DNA of 64,000 nucleotides from Aminobacter sp. HY435 (lineage in GTDB: Bacteria; Pseudomonadota; Alphaproteobacteria; Rhizobiales; Rhizobiaceae), in the NCBI RefSeq assembly GCF_027568395.1, contig NZ_JANKZL010000013.1, positions 62,001-126,000 on the forward strand, given 5' to 3'. The notes beneath the pieces are model-generated. The model did no database searches. It saw only the letters and a list, made by a program, of their open reading frames with translations, and had not been told where the DNA came from. This document shows positions 26,080 through 36,058 of this stretch, piece by piece; position 1 is the stretch's first letter, and each line of letters opens with the position of its first letter. The position numbers and the translations under genes are program-made.

Positions 26080-27357
26080 GTGACGACAAACGCTGAAATC
26101 TTTGCCCGCCGCCAGAACGCCGTGCCGCGCGGCATCGGCCATGCCACACCCATTTCCGCGGCGCGCGCGCTGAACTCGGAAATCTGGGATGTCGAAGGCA
26201 AGCGCTACGTCGATTTTGCCGGAGGCATTGCGGTGCTCAACACTGGGCATTGCCATCCCAAGGTCATGGCGGCGGTGCGTGAGCAGATGGAGCGCTTCAC
26301 GCATTCCTGCTTCCAGGTTCTGCTCTACGAACCCTATGTCGAGCTCGCCGAGCGTATCAACGCGCTCGCCCCGATCGATGGGCCTGCCAAGACCGGCTTC
26401 TTCACCACCGGGGCGGAAGCCACCGAAAACGCCATCAAGATCGCGCGCGCCGCGACCGGCCGCGCCGGCGTCATCGCATTCACCGGCGGTTTCCATGGCC
26501 GCACCATCATGGCGATGGCGATGACCGGAAAGGTAGTGCCCTACAAGAAGGGTCTCGGCCCGACACAACCCGAGACCTGGCATGTGCCGTTTCCAACCGC
26601 GCAGAACGACGTCACAGTCGAGGAGTCGCTGAAGTACCTGCAATTCCTGTTCAAGGCCGACATCGATCCGGCCCGCGTCGCTTCGATCATCATCGAGCCG
26701 GTGCAGGGCGAGGGCGGCTTCCATCAGGCACCAGCTGAGCTGATGCGCGCGCTGCGCAAGATCTGCGACGACCACGGCATCCTGCTCATCGCCGACGAGG
26801 TGCAGACCGGCTACGGCCGCACCGGCAAGATGTTCGCCATGGAGCATTACGATGTGAAGGCGGACCTGATCTGCGTCGCCAAGAGCCTTGCGGGCGGCCT
26901 CCCGCTCTCGGGCGTGATCGGCCGGGCCGAGGTGATGGATGCCGCCGAGGCCGGCGGCCTTGGCGGAACCTATGCCGGCAATCCGCTGGCCTGCGCCGCC
27001 GCACTCGCCGTGCTCGATGTGTTTGCCGAAGAAAAGCTGCTCGAGCGTTCCAACGGCATCGGCAAGCGCATCAGGTCCCGGCTGGAAACGTTGAAGACCC
27101 GCAACGATCTGTTGCCGATTGCCGCCGTTCGCGGTCCGGGGGCCATGGTAGCCTTCGATATCGTCCAGGACCGCGCCGGTGAGGTGCCCGATGCGGAAGC
27201 CACCAAGCGCGTGACAAAGGCAGCCTATGAGAACGGGTTGGTGCTGCTGTCCTGCGGCACCAACGCCAACACGATCCGCATCCTGGTGCCGCTGACGGCA
27301 TCGGACGCCATCGTCGACGAAGGGCTGGACCTGCTCGAAAAGGCGCTGTCGCTCTAG
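26080..27357 (+). CDS. gabT: 4-aminobutyrate aminotransferase (class III)
   Basis: A 425-residue PLP enzyme transferring the omega-amino group of 4-aminobutyrate or a similar omega-amino acid to 2-oxoglutarate. GFFTTGAEATENAIK, LIADEVQTGYGRTG and the PLP lysine Lys268 in CVAKSLAGG are diagnostic. The start is GTG at 26080 with GGAGAG seven bases upstream. No succinate semialdehyde dehydrogenase lies beside it. A 236-base gap to the divergent FAD enzyme shows no other feature. Confidence 0.9.
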   Translation: MTTNAEIFARRQNAVPRGIGHATPISAARALNSEIWDVEGKRYVDFAGGIAVLNTGHCHPKVMAAVREQMERFTHSCFQVLLYEPYVELAERINALAPIDGPAKTGFFTTGAEATENAIKIARAATGRAGVIAFTGGFHGRTIMAMAMTGKVVPYKKGLGPTQPETWHVPFPTAQNDVTVEESLKYLQFLFKADIDPARVASIIIEPVQGEGGFHQAPAELMRALRKICDDHGILLIADEVQTGYGRTGKMFAMEHYDVKADLICVAKSLAGGLPLSGVIGRAEVMDAAEAGGLGGTYAGNPLACAAALAVLDVFAEEKLLERSNGIGKRIRSRLETLKTRNDLLPIAAVRGPGAMVAFDIVQDRAGEVPDAEATKRVTKAAYENGLVLLSCGTNANTIRILVPLTASDAIVDEGLDLLEKALSL

Positions 27358-27446
27358 ATTTTCTGCATCCGTGCTCGGATGCCGGCGCAGCAAGCGAGCC
27401 ACGGGGACCGCTGCGCTTTGCGTTTCCTCGATCGCCTTGCAATGGG

Positions 27447-27480
27447 GCGCGCTTCCGTGACGGAAGCGCCTTGTTCGTTC
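27447..27480 (+). terminator. Terminator hairpin after gabT
   Basis: GCGCTTCCG (27449-27457) and CGGAAGCGC (27461-27469) form a perfect 9-bp stem with a TGA loop, followed by a T-rich CTTGTTCGTTC. Confidence 0.7.
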
Positions 27481-27490
27481 AATTATTGTC

Positions 27491-27517
27491 GGATATAGGT
27501 AATCCACTTATCCTACA
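27491..27517. promoter_or_regulatory. Candidate NanR-like operator upstream of oxidoreductase pair
   Basis: GGATATAGGTAATCCACTT (27491-27509) shares GGATAT-N7-CCACTT with 36867-36885 in the nanM/repressor divergent promoter. TATCCTACA (27509-27517) is the exact inverse of TGTAGGATA at 36848-36856. Two matching elements in two promoter regions suggest a common FadR-type regulator. Confidence 0.5.
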
Positions 27518-27534
27518 TCTGGTGGATTGTCTTG

Positions 27535-28500
27535 ATGAGACTGGCCTTTCTCGGTGTTAGCCACTGGCATTCGACAATGCATGGCGAGGCGGCGTTGGCG
27601 GCCGGCGCGAAAATTGCGACTGCCTGGGATCCTTCGCCGGACGCAGCACGCCGGTTTGCCGACAGGTTCGGCTGCGCCGTGGCGGACAGCCTCCAGCAGG
27701 CGCTGGAAACGGCGGATTTCGCAGTCGTCATGGGGCGGCCGTTTGAAATCGCCGAGCGCGGCCGCGCCGTCATCGAGGCGGGCCTGCCGCTGCTCATCGA
27801 AAAGCCGATCGGCATTTCCGCCGCGGCCACCGACCCGCTGATAGAGGCTGCCGCCGCCAGGAACGGCTTTGTCGCCGTGGCGCTGCCGCACGTGCTTGGC
27901 ATGACCGCCGCGCTTCGCGATCTTGACGCGGCTGGCCGCCTCGGGCCGGTCTCGCATTCGCATTTCCGTCTCATCAACGGCCCGCCGCAGCGTTATGTCG
28001 ACGACGGTGTCGCCTGGGTGCTGGACCCGGCGATTGGCGGCGGCGGAGCGCTGCGCAACCTGGGCATCCACGGCATCAACGCCTTTCTCACGCTGGCGGG
28101 TGAACAGCCGGTCGAAGTGGTCAGTGCTTCGCTTGGCCGCCCGCTCCATAACACCGAGGTCGAGGATTATGCGGCAGTGGTGTTGCGCGCCGCCGACGGC
28201 ATGCTCGGCCTCGTCGAGGCCGGCTACACCTTCGCGTCGATGAAGCGCGGCATCTTCGAATGGCGCGTCTCGTCACGGAACGCGACGCTCAGCGACTTCG
28301 GCGACCGCATCGCGCTTTCGACGCTCGACGACGAGGGCCAGCGCGACCTGCCGGTCACCCCGCCAGCCCGCCGCTACGAAGACGTCATGGCCGACACGCT
28401 GAAGCGGCTTGCCGAGGGTCGGCCGCCGGCCGTGTCGCTCGCCGACTGCCGCCGGGCAATGGCGATCATCGACCAATGCTATGCACTACAGGGAGCCTGA
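27535..28500 (+). CDS. Gfo/Idh/MocA family oxidoreductase, atypical nucleotide motif
   Basis: A 321-residue oxidoreductase of the Gfo/Idh/MocA family. The dinucleotide fold starts MRLAFLGVSHWHSTMHG, where the canonical GxGxxG is replaced. The EKP motif (LLIEKPIGI) and the conserved DPAIGGGGALRNLGIHGIN segment of the catalytic domain are present. ATG 27535 is preferred; a TTG three bases upstream is also in frame. It is followed by a second family member after a one-base gap. Family members act on sugars, inositols and, as in E. coli YjhC, on anhydro- or dehydro-sialic acid. The context with nanM makes such a role plausible but unproven. Confidence 0.85.
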   Translation: MRLAFLGVSHWHSTMHGEAALAAGAKIATAWDPSPDAARRFADRFGCAVADSLQQALETADFAVVMGRPFEIAERGRAVIEAGLPLLIEKPIGISAAATDPLIEAAAARNGFVAVALPHVLGMTAALRDLDAAGRLGPVSHSHFRLINGPPQRYVDDGVAWVLDPAIGGGGALRNLGIHGINAFLTLAGEQPVEVVSASLGRPLHNTEVEDYAAVVLRAADGMLGLVEAGYTFASMKRGIFEWRVSSRNATLSDFGDRIALSTLDDEGQRDLPVTPPARRYEDVMADTLKRLAEGRPPAVSLADCRRAMAIIDQCYALQGA

Positions 28501-28501
28501 C

Positions 28502-29491
28502 ATGCTGAAGGTTGGAATAATCGGCGCCGGACATTTCGGTGCGGCACATGCTCAAGCGCTGCGCTCGGTCGACGGCGCGAAACTCGTGGCCGCATGCCGC
28601 AACGATGCCGATGGGCTGAAGTCCTTCACCGACGAATATGGCGGCAAGGGCTATCTCGACTATCGTGACATGTTGGCCGACCCCGAGGTCGACGCAGTGG
28701 TGGTGGCGCTGCCGCATCACTTGCACACCGACGTCGCCATCGCCTGCGCCGAGGCTGGCAAGCACATCATGATAGAGAAGCCGCTGGCCCCGACAGTCGC
28801 CGAGTGCCGCAGGATACTTGCCGCCGCCGACAAGGCCGGCGTGACGCTGATGCCGAGCCACACCATGCGCTTTTCGCTGCCGTTCCTGGCGGCAAAGCGG
28901 GTGATCGATGAAGGCCAGCTCGGCGCCATGCGTTATGGCTCGAGCCGGATGATCAAGCTGTGGATGGAGGGCAACCGCCGTGACTGGCACCTCGATCCGG
29001 CCACTGGCGGTGGCATGCTGTTCACCGCCGGCATCCATGCGCTCGACCGGCTGCTGGCTTTTGCCGGGCGTCGCGCCACCCATGTCAGCGCGATCACCGC
29101 AACGACCTTTCACGAGCAGAAGGCTGATGATGCAGCGCTGCTGCTGATCCGCTTCGGCGACGACGCCGCGGGCCAGGTGGCCAGCATCGGCTACGCCAAC
29201 GGCGCCTTCATTTCCGGCGACGAGCTTGTCTTCGACAATGGTGTTCTGGCCGTGGACTTCTTCAAGGGCGTGACCCTGGGCAAGGACCTCAAGTGGCAAA
29301 AGGTCGAGAACTCGATCGAGCACGATGTCGCCGGCCAGGCGCTGGTCCGGCAGTGGCAGGCCTTCGTTGGGGCAATCGCCACGGGAGCAAAGCCGCCGCT
29401 GACCGGCGAGGACGGCATGCATGTCGTTGCCTGCATCGAGGCCGCATTCAAGGCATCGCGCGAACGCCGCGAAGTGGCGGTCGAAGCGTAA
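28502..29491 (+). CDS. Gfo/Idh/MocA family oxidoreductase
   Basis: A 329-residue oxidoreductase with a canonical nucleotide motif (VGIIGAGHFGAAHA), EKP (IMIEKPLAP) and catalytic-domain segment HLDPATGGGMLFTAGIHALD, with His and Asp positions typical of the family. ATG 28502 follows GGAGCCTGAC and abuts the first oxidoreductase. The pair may act in sequence, for example in redox-neutral epimerisation. Transcription ends at a strong shared terminator with the convergent transporter operon. Confidence 0.9.
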   Translation: MLKVGIIGAGHFGAAHAQALRSVDGAKLVAACRNDADGLKSFTDEYGGKGYLDYRDMLADPEVDAVVVALPHHLHTDVAIACAEAGKHIMIEKPLAPTVAECRRILAAADKAGVTLMPSHTMRFSLPFLAAKRVIDEGQLGAMRYGSSRMIKLWMEGNRRDWHLDPATGGGMLFTAGIHALDRLLAFAGRRATHVSAITATTFHEQKADDAALLLIRFGDDAAGQVASIGYANGAFISGDELVFDNGVLAVDFFKGVTLGKDLKWQKVENSIEHDVAGQALVRQWQAFVGAIATGAKPPLTGEDGMHVVACIEAAFKASRERREVAVEA

Positions 29492-29511
29492 GCAAACAAC
29501 CGACGGGATAC

Positions 29512-29549
29512 AAAAGTCCCCGCCTTCCGAAAGGAGGGCGGGGACTTTT
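29512..29549. terminator. Bidirectional rho-independent terminator
   Basis: AAAAGTCCCCGCC and GGCGGGGACTTTT form a long stem between the converging oxidoreductase pair and transporter operon, with A and T runs on both sides. Confidence 0.9.
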
Positions 29550-29600
29550 GATTTGCCTTGGGAGGCGGTTGGTCGATCGCTGCAAGCAGTGGCAGCGCGT

Positions 29601-30584
29601 TCAGGTGCCTGCCAGTGCCAGGCTTCCTTCAAGATCGTCGCGGATGCATGCCTTGAAATGTCCGGGCGCGACCTCGCGCAGTTCGGGCACGGTGGTTGCG
29701 CAGGCGTCGAGCGCCTTGGGGCAGCGGGTGCGGAAGACGCAGCCGCTCGGCGGGTTGGCGGGGCTTGGAATATCGCCCTTGAGCAACTGGCGCTCGGTCT
29801 TGGCGTTTGGATCGGGCGAGGGGATCGCCGCCATCAGCGCCCGCGTGTAGGGGTGCTGCGGCCTGGCGTAGAGCTCCTCGCTCGATGCGATTTCCATGAT
29901 GCGGCCGAGATAGAGCACGATGACGCGGTCGCAGATGTATTCGACCACGGCGAGGTCATGCGAGATGAACAGCATGGTCAGCCCAAGCTTCTGCTGCAGG
30001 TCGCGCAGCAGGTTGACGACCTGCGCCTGGATCGACACGTCCAGCGCCGAGACCGGCTCATCGGCAACGATGAAGTCGGGGGCAAGCGTCAGCGCCCGGG
30101 CGATGCCGATGCGCTGACGTTGGCCGCCTGAGAACTCGTGAGCGTAGCGGTTGATGGCGTCGGGCGGCAACTCGACCTGCTCAAGCGCCTTTCGCGCGCG
30201 TTCGACGCGCTCCTTCTTGGTGCCGATGCCCTGGATCTTCAGCCCTTCGGTCAGGATTTCGCCGATCGTCATGCGCGGCGACAGCGAGGCGTAGGGGTCC
30301 TGGAAAATATACTGCATGCGCGGACGCTTGCGCCGCATTTCGCTGTTGGAGAGCTTGGTCAGATCCGCGCCGTCGAAGACGATCTCGCCAGAGGTCGGCT
30401 CGATCAGCCGGAGCACGGAGCGGCCGATGGTCGTCTTGCCGCTGCCGGATTCGCCGACCAGCCCGACAACCTCGCCCTTGGCGATGTCGAAGGAGATGTT
30501 TTCGAGGATCTTCAGCGTGGTGCCGCGCGTCGCATAATGCTTGGCGAGGCCACGAACCGAGAGAAGGGGAGCTGGGCTCGTCAT
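29601..30584 (-). CDS. Dipeptide-type ABC transporter ATPase (DppF/SatD-like)
   Basis: A 327-residue ATPase with Walker [10 protein letters not shown], signature FSGGQRQR, Walker [13 protein letters not shown] and the oligopeptide-family C-terminal cysteines ([15 protein letters not shown]). Start ATG 30584 shares its A with the upstream TGA stop. It is the last gene of the operon led by the NanR-like repressor. Confidence 0.93.
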   Translation of the reverse strand: MTSPAPLLSVRGLAKHYATRGTTLKILENISFDIAKGEVVGLVGESGSGKTTIGRSVLRLIEPTSGEIVFDGADLTKLSNSEMRRKRPRMQYIFQDPYASLSPRMTIGEILTEGLKIQGIGTKKERVERARKALEQVELPPDAINRYAHEFSGGQRQRIGIARALTLAPDFIVADEPVSALDVSIQAQVVNLLRDLQQKLGLTMLFISHDLAVVEYICDRVIVLYLGRIMEIASSEELYARPQHPYTRALMAAIPSPDPNAKTERQLLKGDIPSPANPPSGCVFRTRCPKALDACATTVPELREVAPGHFKACIRDDLEGSLALAGT

Positions 30585-31597
30585 CAGGCGATCTCCTGCC
30601 AGCGGATGCAGCGGCTGCCGTGGCGCTCGTTGACGGCGGCCAGTTCGGGCATCGCCGCGCGGCATGCGTCGGTGGCATAGGCGCAGCGCGGTGCAAAGGC
30701 GCAACCCGTGGGCATGTTGGCGAGGCTCGGCACCATGCCGGGGATTGCGTTGAGCTTCTCGCCGCTGCGCTTCATGGCGGTGGCCGTACCGAGCCTCGGC
30801 ATCGATTTGAGCAGGCCCATCGTGTAGGGGTGGCGCGGATTGCGGAAGACGTCGGCGACAGGGCCGAACTCGACGATGCGGCCGGCATACATCACCGCCA
30901 CCCGGTGGGCGATTTCGGCCACGACGCCGAGATTGTGGGTGACGAACAACATGCCCATGCCGCGCTCGCGCTGCAGCTTCTGCATCAGGTCGAGGATCTG
31001 CGCCTGGATGGTGACGTCGAGCGCGGTCGTCGGCTCGTCGGCGATCAGAAGCGTCGGGTCGCAGGCCAGCGCCATGGCGATGGTGGCGCGCTGGCGCATG
31101 CCGCCCGACATCTCGTGCGGATACTGGCTGGCGCGGCGGCGCGCGTCGGGGATGCCGACCTTGTCGAGCAAGCCGACGGCCGCTTCCAGCGCCTCGCGTT
31201 TTCCGATTCCCCGATGAACGCGCAAGGACTCGGATATCTGGTCACCCACGGTGTAGACCGGATTGAGGCTGGTCATCGGTTCCTGGAAGACCATGCCGAT
31301 GTCGTTGCCGCGGATCTGGCGCATCGCCTCCTCGTCGAGCTTGACGAGGTCCTTCAGCTTGCCATCCTTGCCGCGAAACAAAAGCTCCCCAGCGTCGATC
31401 GAGCCGACCTTGCGGGCCAGAAGCCGCATCACCGAAAGGCTGGTCACCGACTTGCCCGAACCCGACTCGCCGACAAGCGCCACGGTCTCGCCGGGGTTGA
31501 CGACTAGGTCGATGCCGTTGACCGCGGCAATCTCCCGGTCGCGCACCCGAAAGACGGTCCGCAGGCCCTTGATCTCGAGAATGGGTTCAGGCGTCAT
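30584..31597 (-). CDS. Dipeptide-type ABC transporter ATPase (DppD/SatD-like)
   Basis: A 337-residue ATPase with Walker A GESGSGKS, signature MSGGMRQR, Walker [13 protein letters not shown] and C-terminal cysteines ([15 protein letters not shown]). It lies ten bases after the DHDPS-family aldolase gene. With the next gene it forms the ATPase pair of the importer; Haemophilus ducreyi SatABCD shows that dipeptide-family transporters can import sialic acid. Confidence 0.93.
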   Translation of the reverse strand: MTPEPILEIKGLRTVFRVRDREIAAVNGIDLVVNPGETVALVGESGSGKSVTSLSVMRLLARKVGSIDAGELLFRGKDGKLKDLVKLDEEAMRQIRGNDIGMVFQEPMTSLNPVYTVGDQISESLRVHRGIGKREALEAAVGLLDKVGIPDARRRASQYPHEMSGGMRQRATIAMALACDPTLLIADEPTTALDVTIQAQILDLMQKLQRERGMGMLFVTHNLGVVAEIAHRVAVMYAGRIVEFGPVADVFRNPRHPYTMGLLKSMPRLGTATAMKRSGEKLNAIPGMVPSLANMPTGCAFAPRCAYATDACRAAMPELAAVNERHGSRCIRWQEIA

Positions 31598-31607
31598 CGG
31601 CAGAACC

Positions 31608-32525
31608 TCAGTTCAGCAGGCCGACCGAACGCAGGATCTCGTCGACCTTGCGCGCTTCGGCATCGTTGAGCGGGGCGCGCGGACGCGCCATGACGTTGGT
31701 CGAGATGACGCCGAGGCTGCGCATCGCGGTCTTGAAACCGCCGACGCCGGTGGCGCCGCCGCTGACGCGGCCAGCCGCCACCCAAACGATCTCGAACAGG
31801 CGGCAAAGACGCTCCTGTTCCTTGCGCGCCGCATCCCAGTCGCCACGCTGGGCAGCATCCCAGAGGCGGACATAACCGGCCGGATCGACATTGGCGAGGC
31901 CGGGCACCACGCCATGCGCGCCCATCTGCAACGCGTTGTCGACGACGATCTCCGAGCCGGTCATCAGGAACACGTCCTTGTTGCCGGCGAGGTCGCTCAG
32001 CGCATAACGGAAGTTGCCGTCGTCGCCCGAGGAGTCCTTGAGGCCGATGATGGTGCCTTCCTTGGCCAGCGTCACGACCGTCTGGCGCGACAGCTTGGTA
32101 TGCACGCAGACCGGGATGTCATAGGCGATCAGCGGTACGTCGACGGCGTCGCGGATCATGCGGAAGTGGTCGAGCGTTTCTGCCTGGCTGGTCAGGGTGT
32201 AGAAGGGGGCGGTGACGACAATGGCATCGACGCCGACGGACTTTGCCGTCTGGGCATGGCGGATGACGCGATCGGTCGTCGGGTCGATGACGCCGGCGAT
32301 GACAGGCACGCGCCCGTTGGCGACTTTGACGGTGTGCTCGAGGATCTTGCGACGCTCGGCGTCGTCGTAAAACACCACTTCGCTGGTCGAACCGAGGGCG
32401 AACAGGCCGTGGCAGCCGCCGTCGATCAGGTATTCGAGAACGCGGGTGTAGGACGCGTAGTCGACGGAGAAGTCGTCATTGAGGGGTGTGACGACCGGAG
32501 GAACGACACCAAAGAATTTTGACAT
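31608..32525 (-). CDS. DHDPS/N-acetylneuraminate lyase family aldolase
   Basis: A 305-residue class I aldolase-fold protein of the DapA/NanA family. The Schiff-base Lys is in GLKDSSGD, the catalytic Tyr in AYDIPV, and the carboxylate-binding loop reads GSTSE instead of the usual GSTGE. The 305-residue length matches NanA. Downstream, [10 protein letters not shown] places a Glu roughly where NanA has its sugar-binding Glu. Inside an operon with a NanR-like repressor and beside nanM, N-acetylneuraminate (or other nonulosonate) lyase is the leading guess. A 2-keto-3-deoxy-sugar acid aldolase or dehydratase remains possible. Confidence 0.82.
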   Translation of the reverse strand: MSKFFGVVPPVVTPLNDDFSVDYASYTRVLEYLIDGGCHGLFALGSTSEVVFYDDAERRKILEHTVKVANGRVPVIAGVIDPTTDRVIRHAQTAKSVGVDAIVVTAPFYTLTSQAETLDHFRMIRDAVDVPLIAYDIPVCVHTKLSRQTVVTLAKEGTIIGLKDSSGDDGNFRYALSDLAGNKDVFLMTGSEIVVDNALQMGAHGVVPGLANVDPAGYVRLWDAAQRGDWDAARKEQERLCRLFEIVWVAAGRVSGGATGVGGFKTAMRSLGVISTNVMARPRAPLNDAEARKVDEILRSVGLLN

Positions 32526-32544
32526 TTCAGTTCTCTTTCAGGGT

Positions 32545-33417
32545 TCAATTGAGTTCAGCGCGGGGATCGAAGGCATCCCTCAGGCCGTCGCCGATAAAGT
32601 TGATGGCAAGCACTGCGATCACCAGCGCGCCGCCCGGAAACAGCCATTGCCAGGGGAACTGCTCGAGCACCGCGGTAGAGCGTGCCGCATTCAGCATGTT
32701 GCCCCAGCTGGCGGCGGGCGGCGGCACGCCGAGCCCGAGGAAGGACAGGCCAGCCTCGAGCAGGATGGCGTTGGCGACCTGCAGCGTGGCGTAGACCACC
32801 AGGATGTCGATCGAGTTGGACAGTCCGTGGCGGAACAGCAGGTGGCCGAGGCCAGCACCCATGCCACGAGAGGCCATGACGAACTCGCGTTCGCGCAGTT
32901 CGAGCAAACGGGCGCGGATCATGCGCGACAGCACTGGCCAGGACAAAAGCGCAATGACAAATACGGTCGACCAGATGCCCGAGCCGACGATCGAGGCGAG
33001 CACCAGGAGGAAGATGACCGGTGGCAGCGTCATGGCGAGATCGACGGTGCGCATGGCCACCGCGTCGGTCCAGCGACCGCCAAAGGCCGACAAGGCGCCC
33101 ACGATGAAGCCGATCGCCGTCGAGATGACCACTGAAGAGACGGCGACCAAAAGCGAGATGCGGCCGCCTTCAAGGGTGCGGGCCAGCACGTCGCGGCCGA
33201 CGCCATCGGTGCCAAACCAGTGTTTCCACGAAGGTCCAGCGTTCATCGCCAAAAGGTCGATGTCGTTTGGCTTGTAGGGCAGCCACAGCGGATAGGTCAG
33301 CACGGCAAACAGCAGCGGCGTCAGGAGGAACAACCCGAACATGGCGGCGCGGTTCTGGACAAAACGGCCGGCGGCACGCGCCATTGGACCTGAAGAAGAA
33401 ATGGTCAGCACGCTCAT
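32545..33417 (-). CDS. Dipeptide-type ABC transporter permease (DppC/SatC-like)
   Basis: A 290-residue permease with an N-terminal helix ([20 protein letters not shown]), the [19 protein letters not shown] motif and the EAA loop [23 protein letters not shown] 33417 is one base after the upstream stop. The C-terminus [16 protein letters not shown] is typical of the family. Confidence 0.92.
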   Translation of the reverse strand: MSVLTISSSGPMARAAGRFVQNRAAMFGLFLLTPLLFAVLTYPLWLPYKPNDIDLLAMNAGPSWKHWFGTDGVGRDVLARTLEGGRISLLVAVSSVVISTAIGFIVGALSAFGGRWTDAVAMRTVDLAMTLPPVIFLLVLASIVGSGIWSTVFVIALLSWPVLSRMIRARLLELREREFVMASRGMGAGLGHLLFRHGLSNSIDILVVYATLQVANAILLEAGLSFLGLGVPPPAASWGNMLNAARSTAVLEQFPWQWLFPGGALVIAVLAINFIGDGLRDAFDPRAELN

Positions 33418-33418
33418 G

Positions 33419-34378
33419 TCAGGCCACCTTGATGCGCGGGTCGATGACCGCATAGGCAAGGTCGGTCAGGATGTTGACGATGATGACGCACGCGCCGATC
33501 ACCAGCGTCGCACCCATGATGACCGGATAGTCGCGGGTTTCGACGGCACTGATCAGCAAAAGGCCCATGCCCGGCCAGTTGAACACGCTCTCGATGAAGA
33601 TCGCGCCGCCAACGGCGAGGCCGATGGTCGAGCCGATGAGGGTGACGACGGGCAGCAGCGCGTTGCGCAGCGCGTGCTTGGTCACCACCCAGAACTCCTT
33701 GACGCCCTTGGCGCGGGCCGTGCGAACGTAGTCCTGGTTGAGCACTTCGAGCATCGAGGCGCGCATGTAGCGCATGATGAGCGCGGCATGCCCGATCGAC
33801 AGCACGACGGCCGGCAGGATGAGATGATGCAGAAGATCGCCGATCGAGAAATCGGTGGCCGGTGTCAGCATGCCGCCCGACGGCGCCCATTTCAGCCGCA
33901 CCGAGAAAACGTAGAGGCCGAGCAGGGCGGTGAGGAAGGCCGGGCTCGAAATGCCGAGCATGGCGAGCACCGAGAACGAGTAGTCCGGCAGCGAGTTGCG
34001 GCGTACGGCGCTGACGATGCCCGAGGCGATGCCAATGACGATGGCGATGGAAAGGCCAGCGCCCATCAGCAAAAGGGTCGGGCCGATGCGCGCGGCGATC
34101 AGGCCGGACACGGTCTCATTGAAGCGCTGCAGCGAGTGCCCGAGATTGCCCTGCACGGCTTGCGATAGCCAGGCGAGATACTGGATCGGCAGCGGCCGGT
34201 CGAGGCCGAGCTGGGTGCGCAGCGCATCCATCGCCTCCTTCGACATGGCGACGTTGGGGTCGATATAGGCGTCGATCGGGTCGCCCGGCGTCAGCTGCAG
34301 CAGCACGAAGATGAGTATCGTCAGCGCGAGCAGCATGCCGAGCCCGATCAACAGGCGATGGAGGCAATAGCGAAGCAT
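33419..34378 (-). CDS. Dipeptide-type ABC transporter permease (DppB/SatB-like)
   Basis: A 319-residue permease beginning [20 protein letters not shown], with the periplasmic loop after [10 protein letters not shown], five further helices and the EAA loop [20 protein letters not shown]. It is separated from the binding-protein gene by 93 bases holding an attenuator-like hairpin. Confidence 0.93.
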   Translation of the reverse strand: MLRYCLHRLLIGLGMLLALTILIFVLLQLTPGDPIDAYIDPNVAMSKEAMDALRTQLGLDRPLPIQYLAWLSQAVQGNLGHSLQRFNETVSGLIAARIGPTLLLMGAGLSIAIVIGIASGIVSAVRRNSLPDYSFSVLAMLGISSPAFLTALLGLYVFSVRLKWAPSGGMLTPATDFSIGDLLHHLILPAVVLSIGHAALIMRYMRASMLEVLNQDYVRTARAKGVKEFWVVTKHALRNALLPVVTLIGSTIGLAVGGAIFIESVFNWPGMGLLLISAVETRDYPVIMGATLVIGACVIIVNILTDLAYAVIDPRIKVA

Positions 34379-34419
34379 ATGGGTTCAGCGCCCTTTCCAG
34401 GGAGATGATCTGACTTCCG

Positions 34420-34455
34420 AAAAAAGTGGGGACGACCACTGGGATAGCCGTCCCC
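34420..34455 (-). terminator. Attenuator-type hairpin between binding protein and permease genes
   Basis: On the minus strand GGGGACG (34455-34449) pairs with CGTCCCC (34434-34428) and is followed by a run of six T (34425-34420). This is a complete intrinsic terminator shape inside the operon. It would favour binding protein over permease expression through partial read-through. Confidence 0.7.
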
Positions 34456-34471
34456 CGGGAGGGAAGTTGGC

Positions 34472-36058
34472 CTATTCGGCGATCGACCACTTTTCAGGGT
34501 GGGCCTGGTAGGGGCCGCCGGCGGGGGCCGGGGTCCAGACGAAGTCCTTGAGCTTGTCGGAAGCCACGCCGTAGCGGTTGGCCACCCACATCGTGCCCCA
34601 GGGCAGGTTGGCGTTGGTCGCCTTGCAGACGTCCTGGTAGCGCGCGTCGCGCTTGGCCGCGTCGGTCTCGGCCAATGCTGCATCGAGCGCGTTGGTGACG
34701 TCAGGCATGCGGATGCGCATCAGGTTGGCGCCTGCCGGCGGGATCTGCTTCTCGTTCAGGCCGATGTTGATGTTGGACGCATCGGGGCCGTTCTGCAGGC
34801 CGGCATAGATCAGCGGGAAGTCGCCGGCATTGCCCGACTGCTGATAGACGATCGAGTTGTAGGTCGGCGTGTCGACGGCGCGCGGCACGATGTTGATGCC
34901 GACCTGGGCAAGCATCGCCTGCATCGCGGCCAGCACGTTGGTCGCCAGCGGCGAGGTGTAGTAGGTCAGGATGGTGATCGGCTTGTCGCCGTTGATCTTG
35001 TCCCAGCCGGCCTCCGCCAGCAGCTGCTTGGCCTTCTCGGGATCGTAGGCGTACTGGTCGATGCCTTCCGGCACCAGGCGGTCGGCGACATAGACGCAGT
35101 TGGCGGGCTTGGCCGCGCCGCCGTAGAGGCTCTGGATGATGGCGTTGCGGTCGATGGCGTGCATGAAGGCCTGGCGAACCTTCAGGTCCTTCCAGATCGG
35201 CACTTCCTGGTTGAAGCCGACATAGTTGACGACATAGGAGTCGCCCTCGATGACCTTGAAGGCGTTGTCGCCGTTGAAGGTCGAGACGTCGTTGGAATCG
35301 ACGTAGGTGAACTGGATTTCGCCCGAACGAAGGGCTGCGATCGCTGCGGCCGGGTTGGCGAAGTAGCGGTTGATCAGCTTCTCGGCCGCTGGCTTGCCAC
35401 CGCGGAAATCGGGGTTGGCGGCGAGCTCGACATACTGGTCGGCGACGTATTTGGTGAACTTGAACGGACCGGTGCCAACAGGCGAGGTCGACCACCAGGC
35501 GTTCTTGGCGATCTGCTCGGCCGGGATCGCAGCGAGCGCGTGCTCGGGCAGCATCATCAGCTTGGTCAGCGTGTCGAGCATGCTCGGCGTCGGCGTGCTG
35601 AGCTTCACCACGACGGTATGCTCATCGGGGGTTTCGACGGCTTCGATCGCACCGAGGCGGGCAGCGAACACGGAGCCGGCCTTCTCGTTCTTGGCGAGGT
35701 CGATGGTGAACTTGACGTCCTTCGAGGTGAACGGCTTGCCGTCGTGCCATTTGGTGTCGGCCAGCTTGAAGGTATAGGCCTTCTGGTCGGGGCTGATTTC
35801 GTACGACTCGGCAAGCGCGCCGATCACATTGGCGAGCTTGTCGTCATAGATCACCAGCGGCTCGAAATAGGTGACAAGCCAGGTGAAGCCGCCCGTTGCG
35901 GCGAGCGGGTTGAAATTGCCCTGGAAACCGCCGGGACCAACGTCAAACCCGCCGGAGATGGTGGCGCCTTGCGACATTGCGGGTAGCGTGGTGGCGGCCA
36001 TGCCGCCAAACAGCGCTGCCGAAAGGGCAAGCGCCGAGATCATTGTTCTCAATTTCAT
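34472..36058 (-). CDS. Dipeptide-family ABC transporter substrate-binding protein (SatA-like candidate)
   Basis: A 528-residue family-5 solute-binding protein with a Sec signal peptide (MKLRTMISALALSAALFGGM, cleavage near AMSQG). The family-typical TFKLADTKWHDGKPFTSKDV and the WWSTSPVGTGPFKF block are present. Start ATG 36058 follows GGGAGGAG and overlaps the repressor stop as ATGA. It captures the periplasmic substrate, presumably a nonulosonic acid given the operon content. Confidence 0.9.
   Translation of the reverse strand: MKLRTMISALALSAALFGGMAATTLPAMSQGATISGGFDVGPGGFQGNFNPLAATGGFTWLVTYFEPLVIYDDKLANVIGALAESYEISPDQKAYTFKLADTKWHDGKPFTSKDVKFTIDLAKNEKAGSVFAARLGAIEAVETPDEHTVVVKLSTPTPSMLDTLTKLMMLPEHALAAIPAEQIAKNAWWSTSPVGTGPFKFTKYVADQYVELAANPDFRGGKPAAEKLINRYFANPAAAIAALRSGEIQFTYVDSNDVSTFNGDNAFKVIEGDSYVVNYVGFNQEVPIWKDLKVRQAFMHAIDRNAIIQSLYGGAAKPANCVYVADRLVPEGIDQYAYDPEKAKQLLAEAGWDKINGDKPITILTYYTSPLATNVLAAMQAMLAQVGINIVPRAVDTPTYNSIVYQQSGNAGDFPLIYAGLQNGPDASNINIGLNEKQIPPAGANLMRIRMPDVTNALDAALAETDAAKRDARYQDVCKATNANLPWGTMWVANRYGVASDKLKDFVWTPAPAGGPYQAHPEKWSIAE

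Noticed and set aside
27449-27469. Possible operator palindrome after gabT
   Set aside because: Its position after the stop codon and the following T-rich stretch fit a terminator better.
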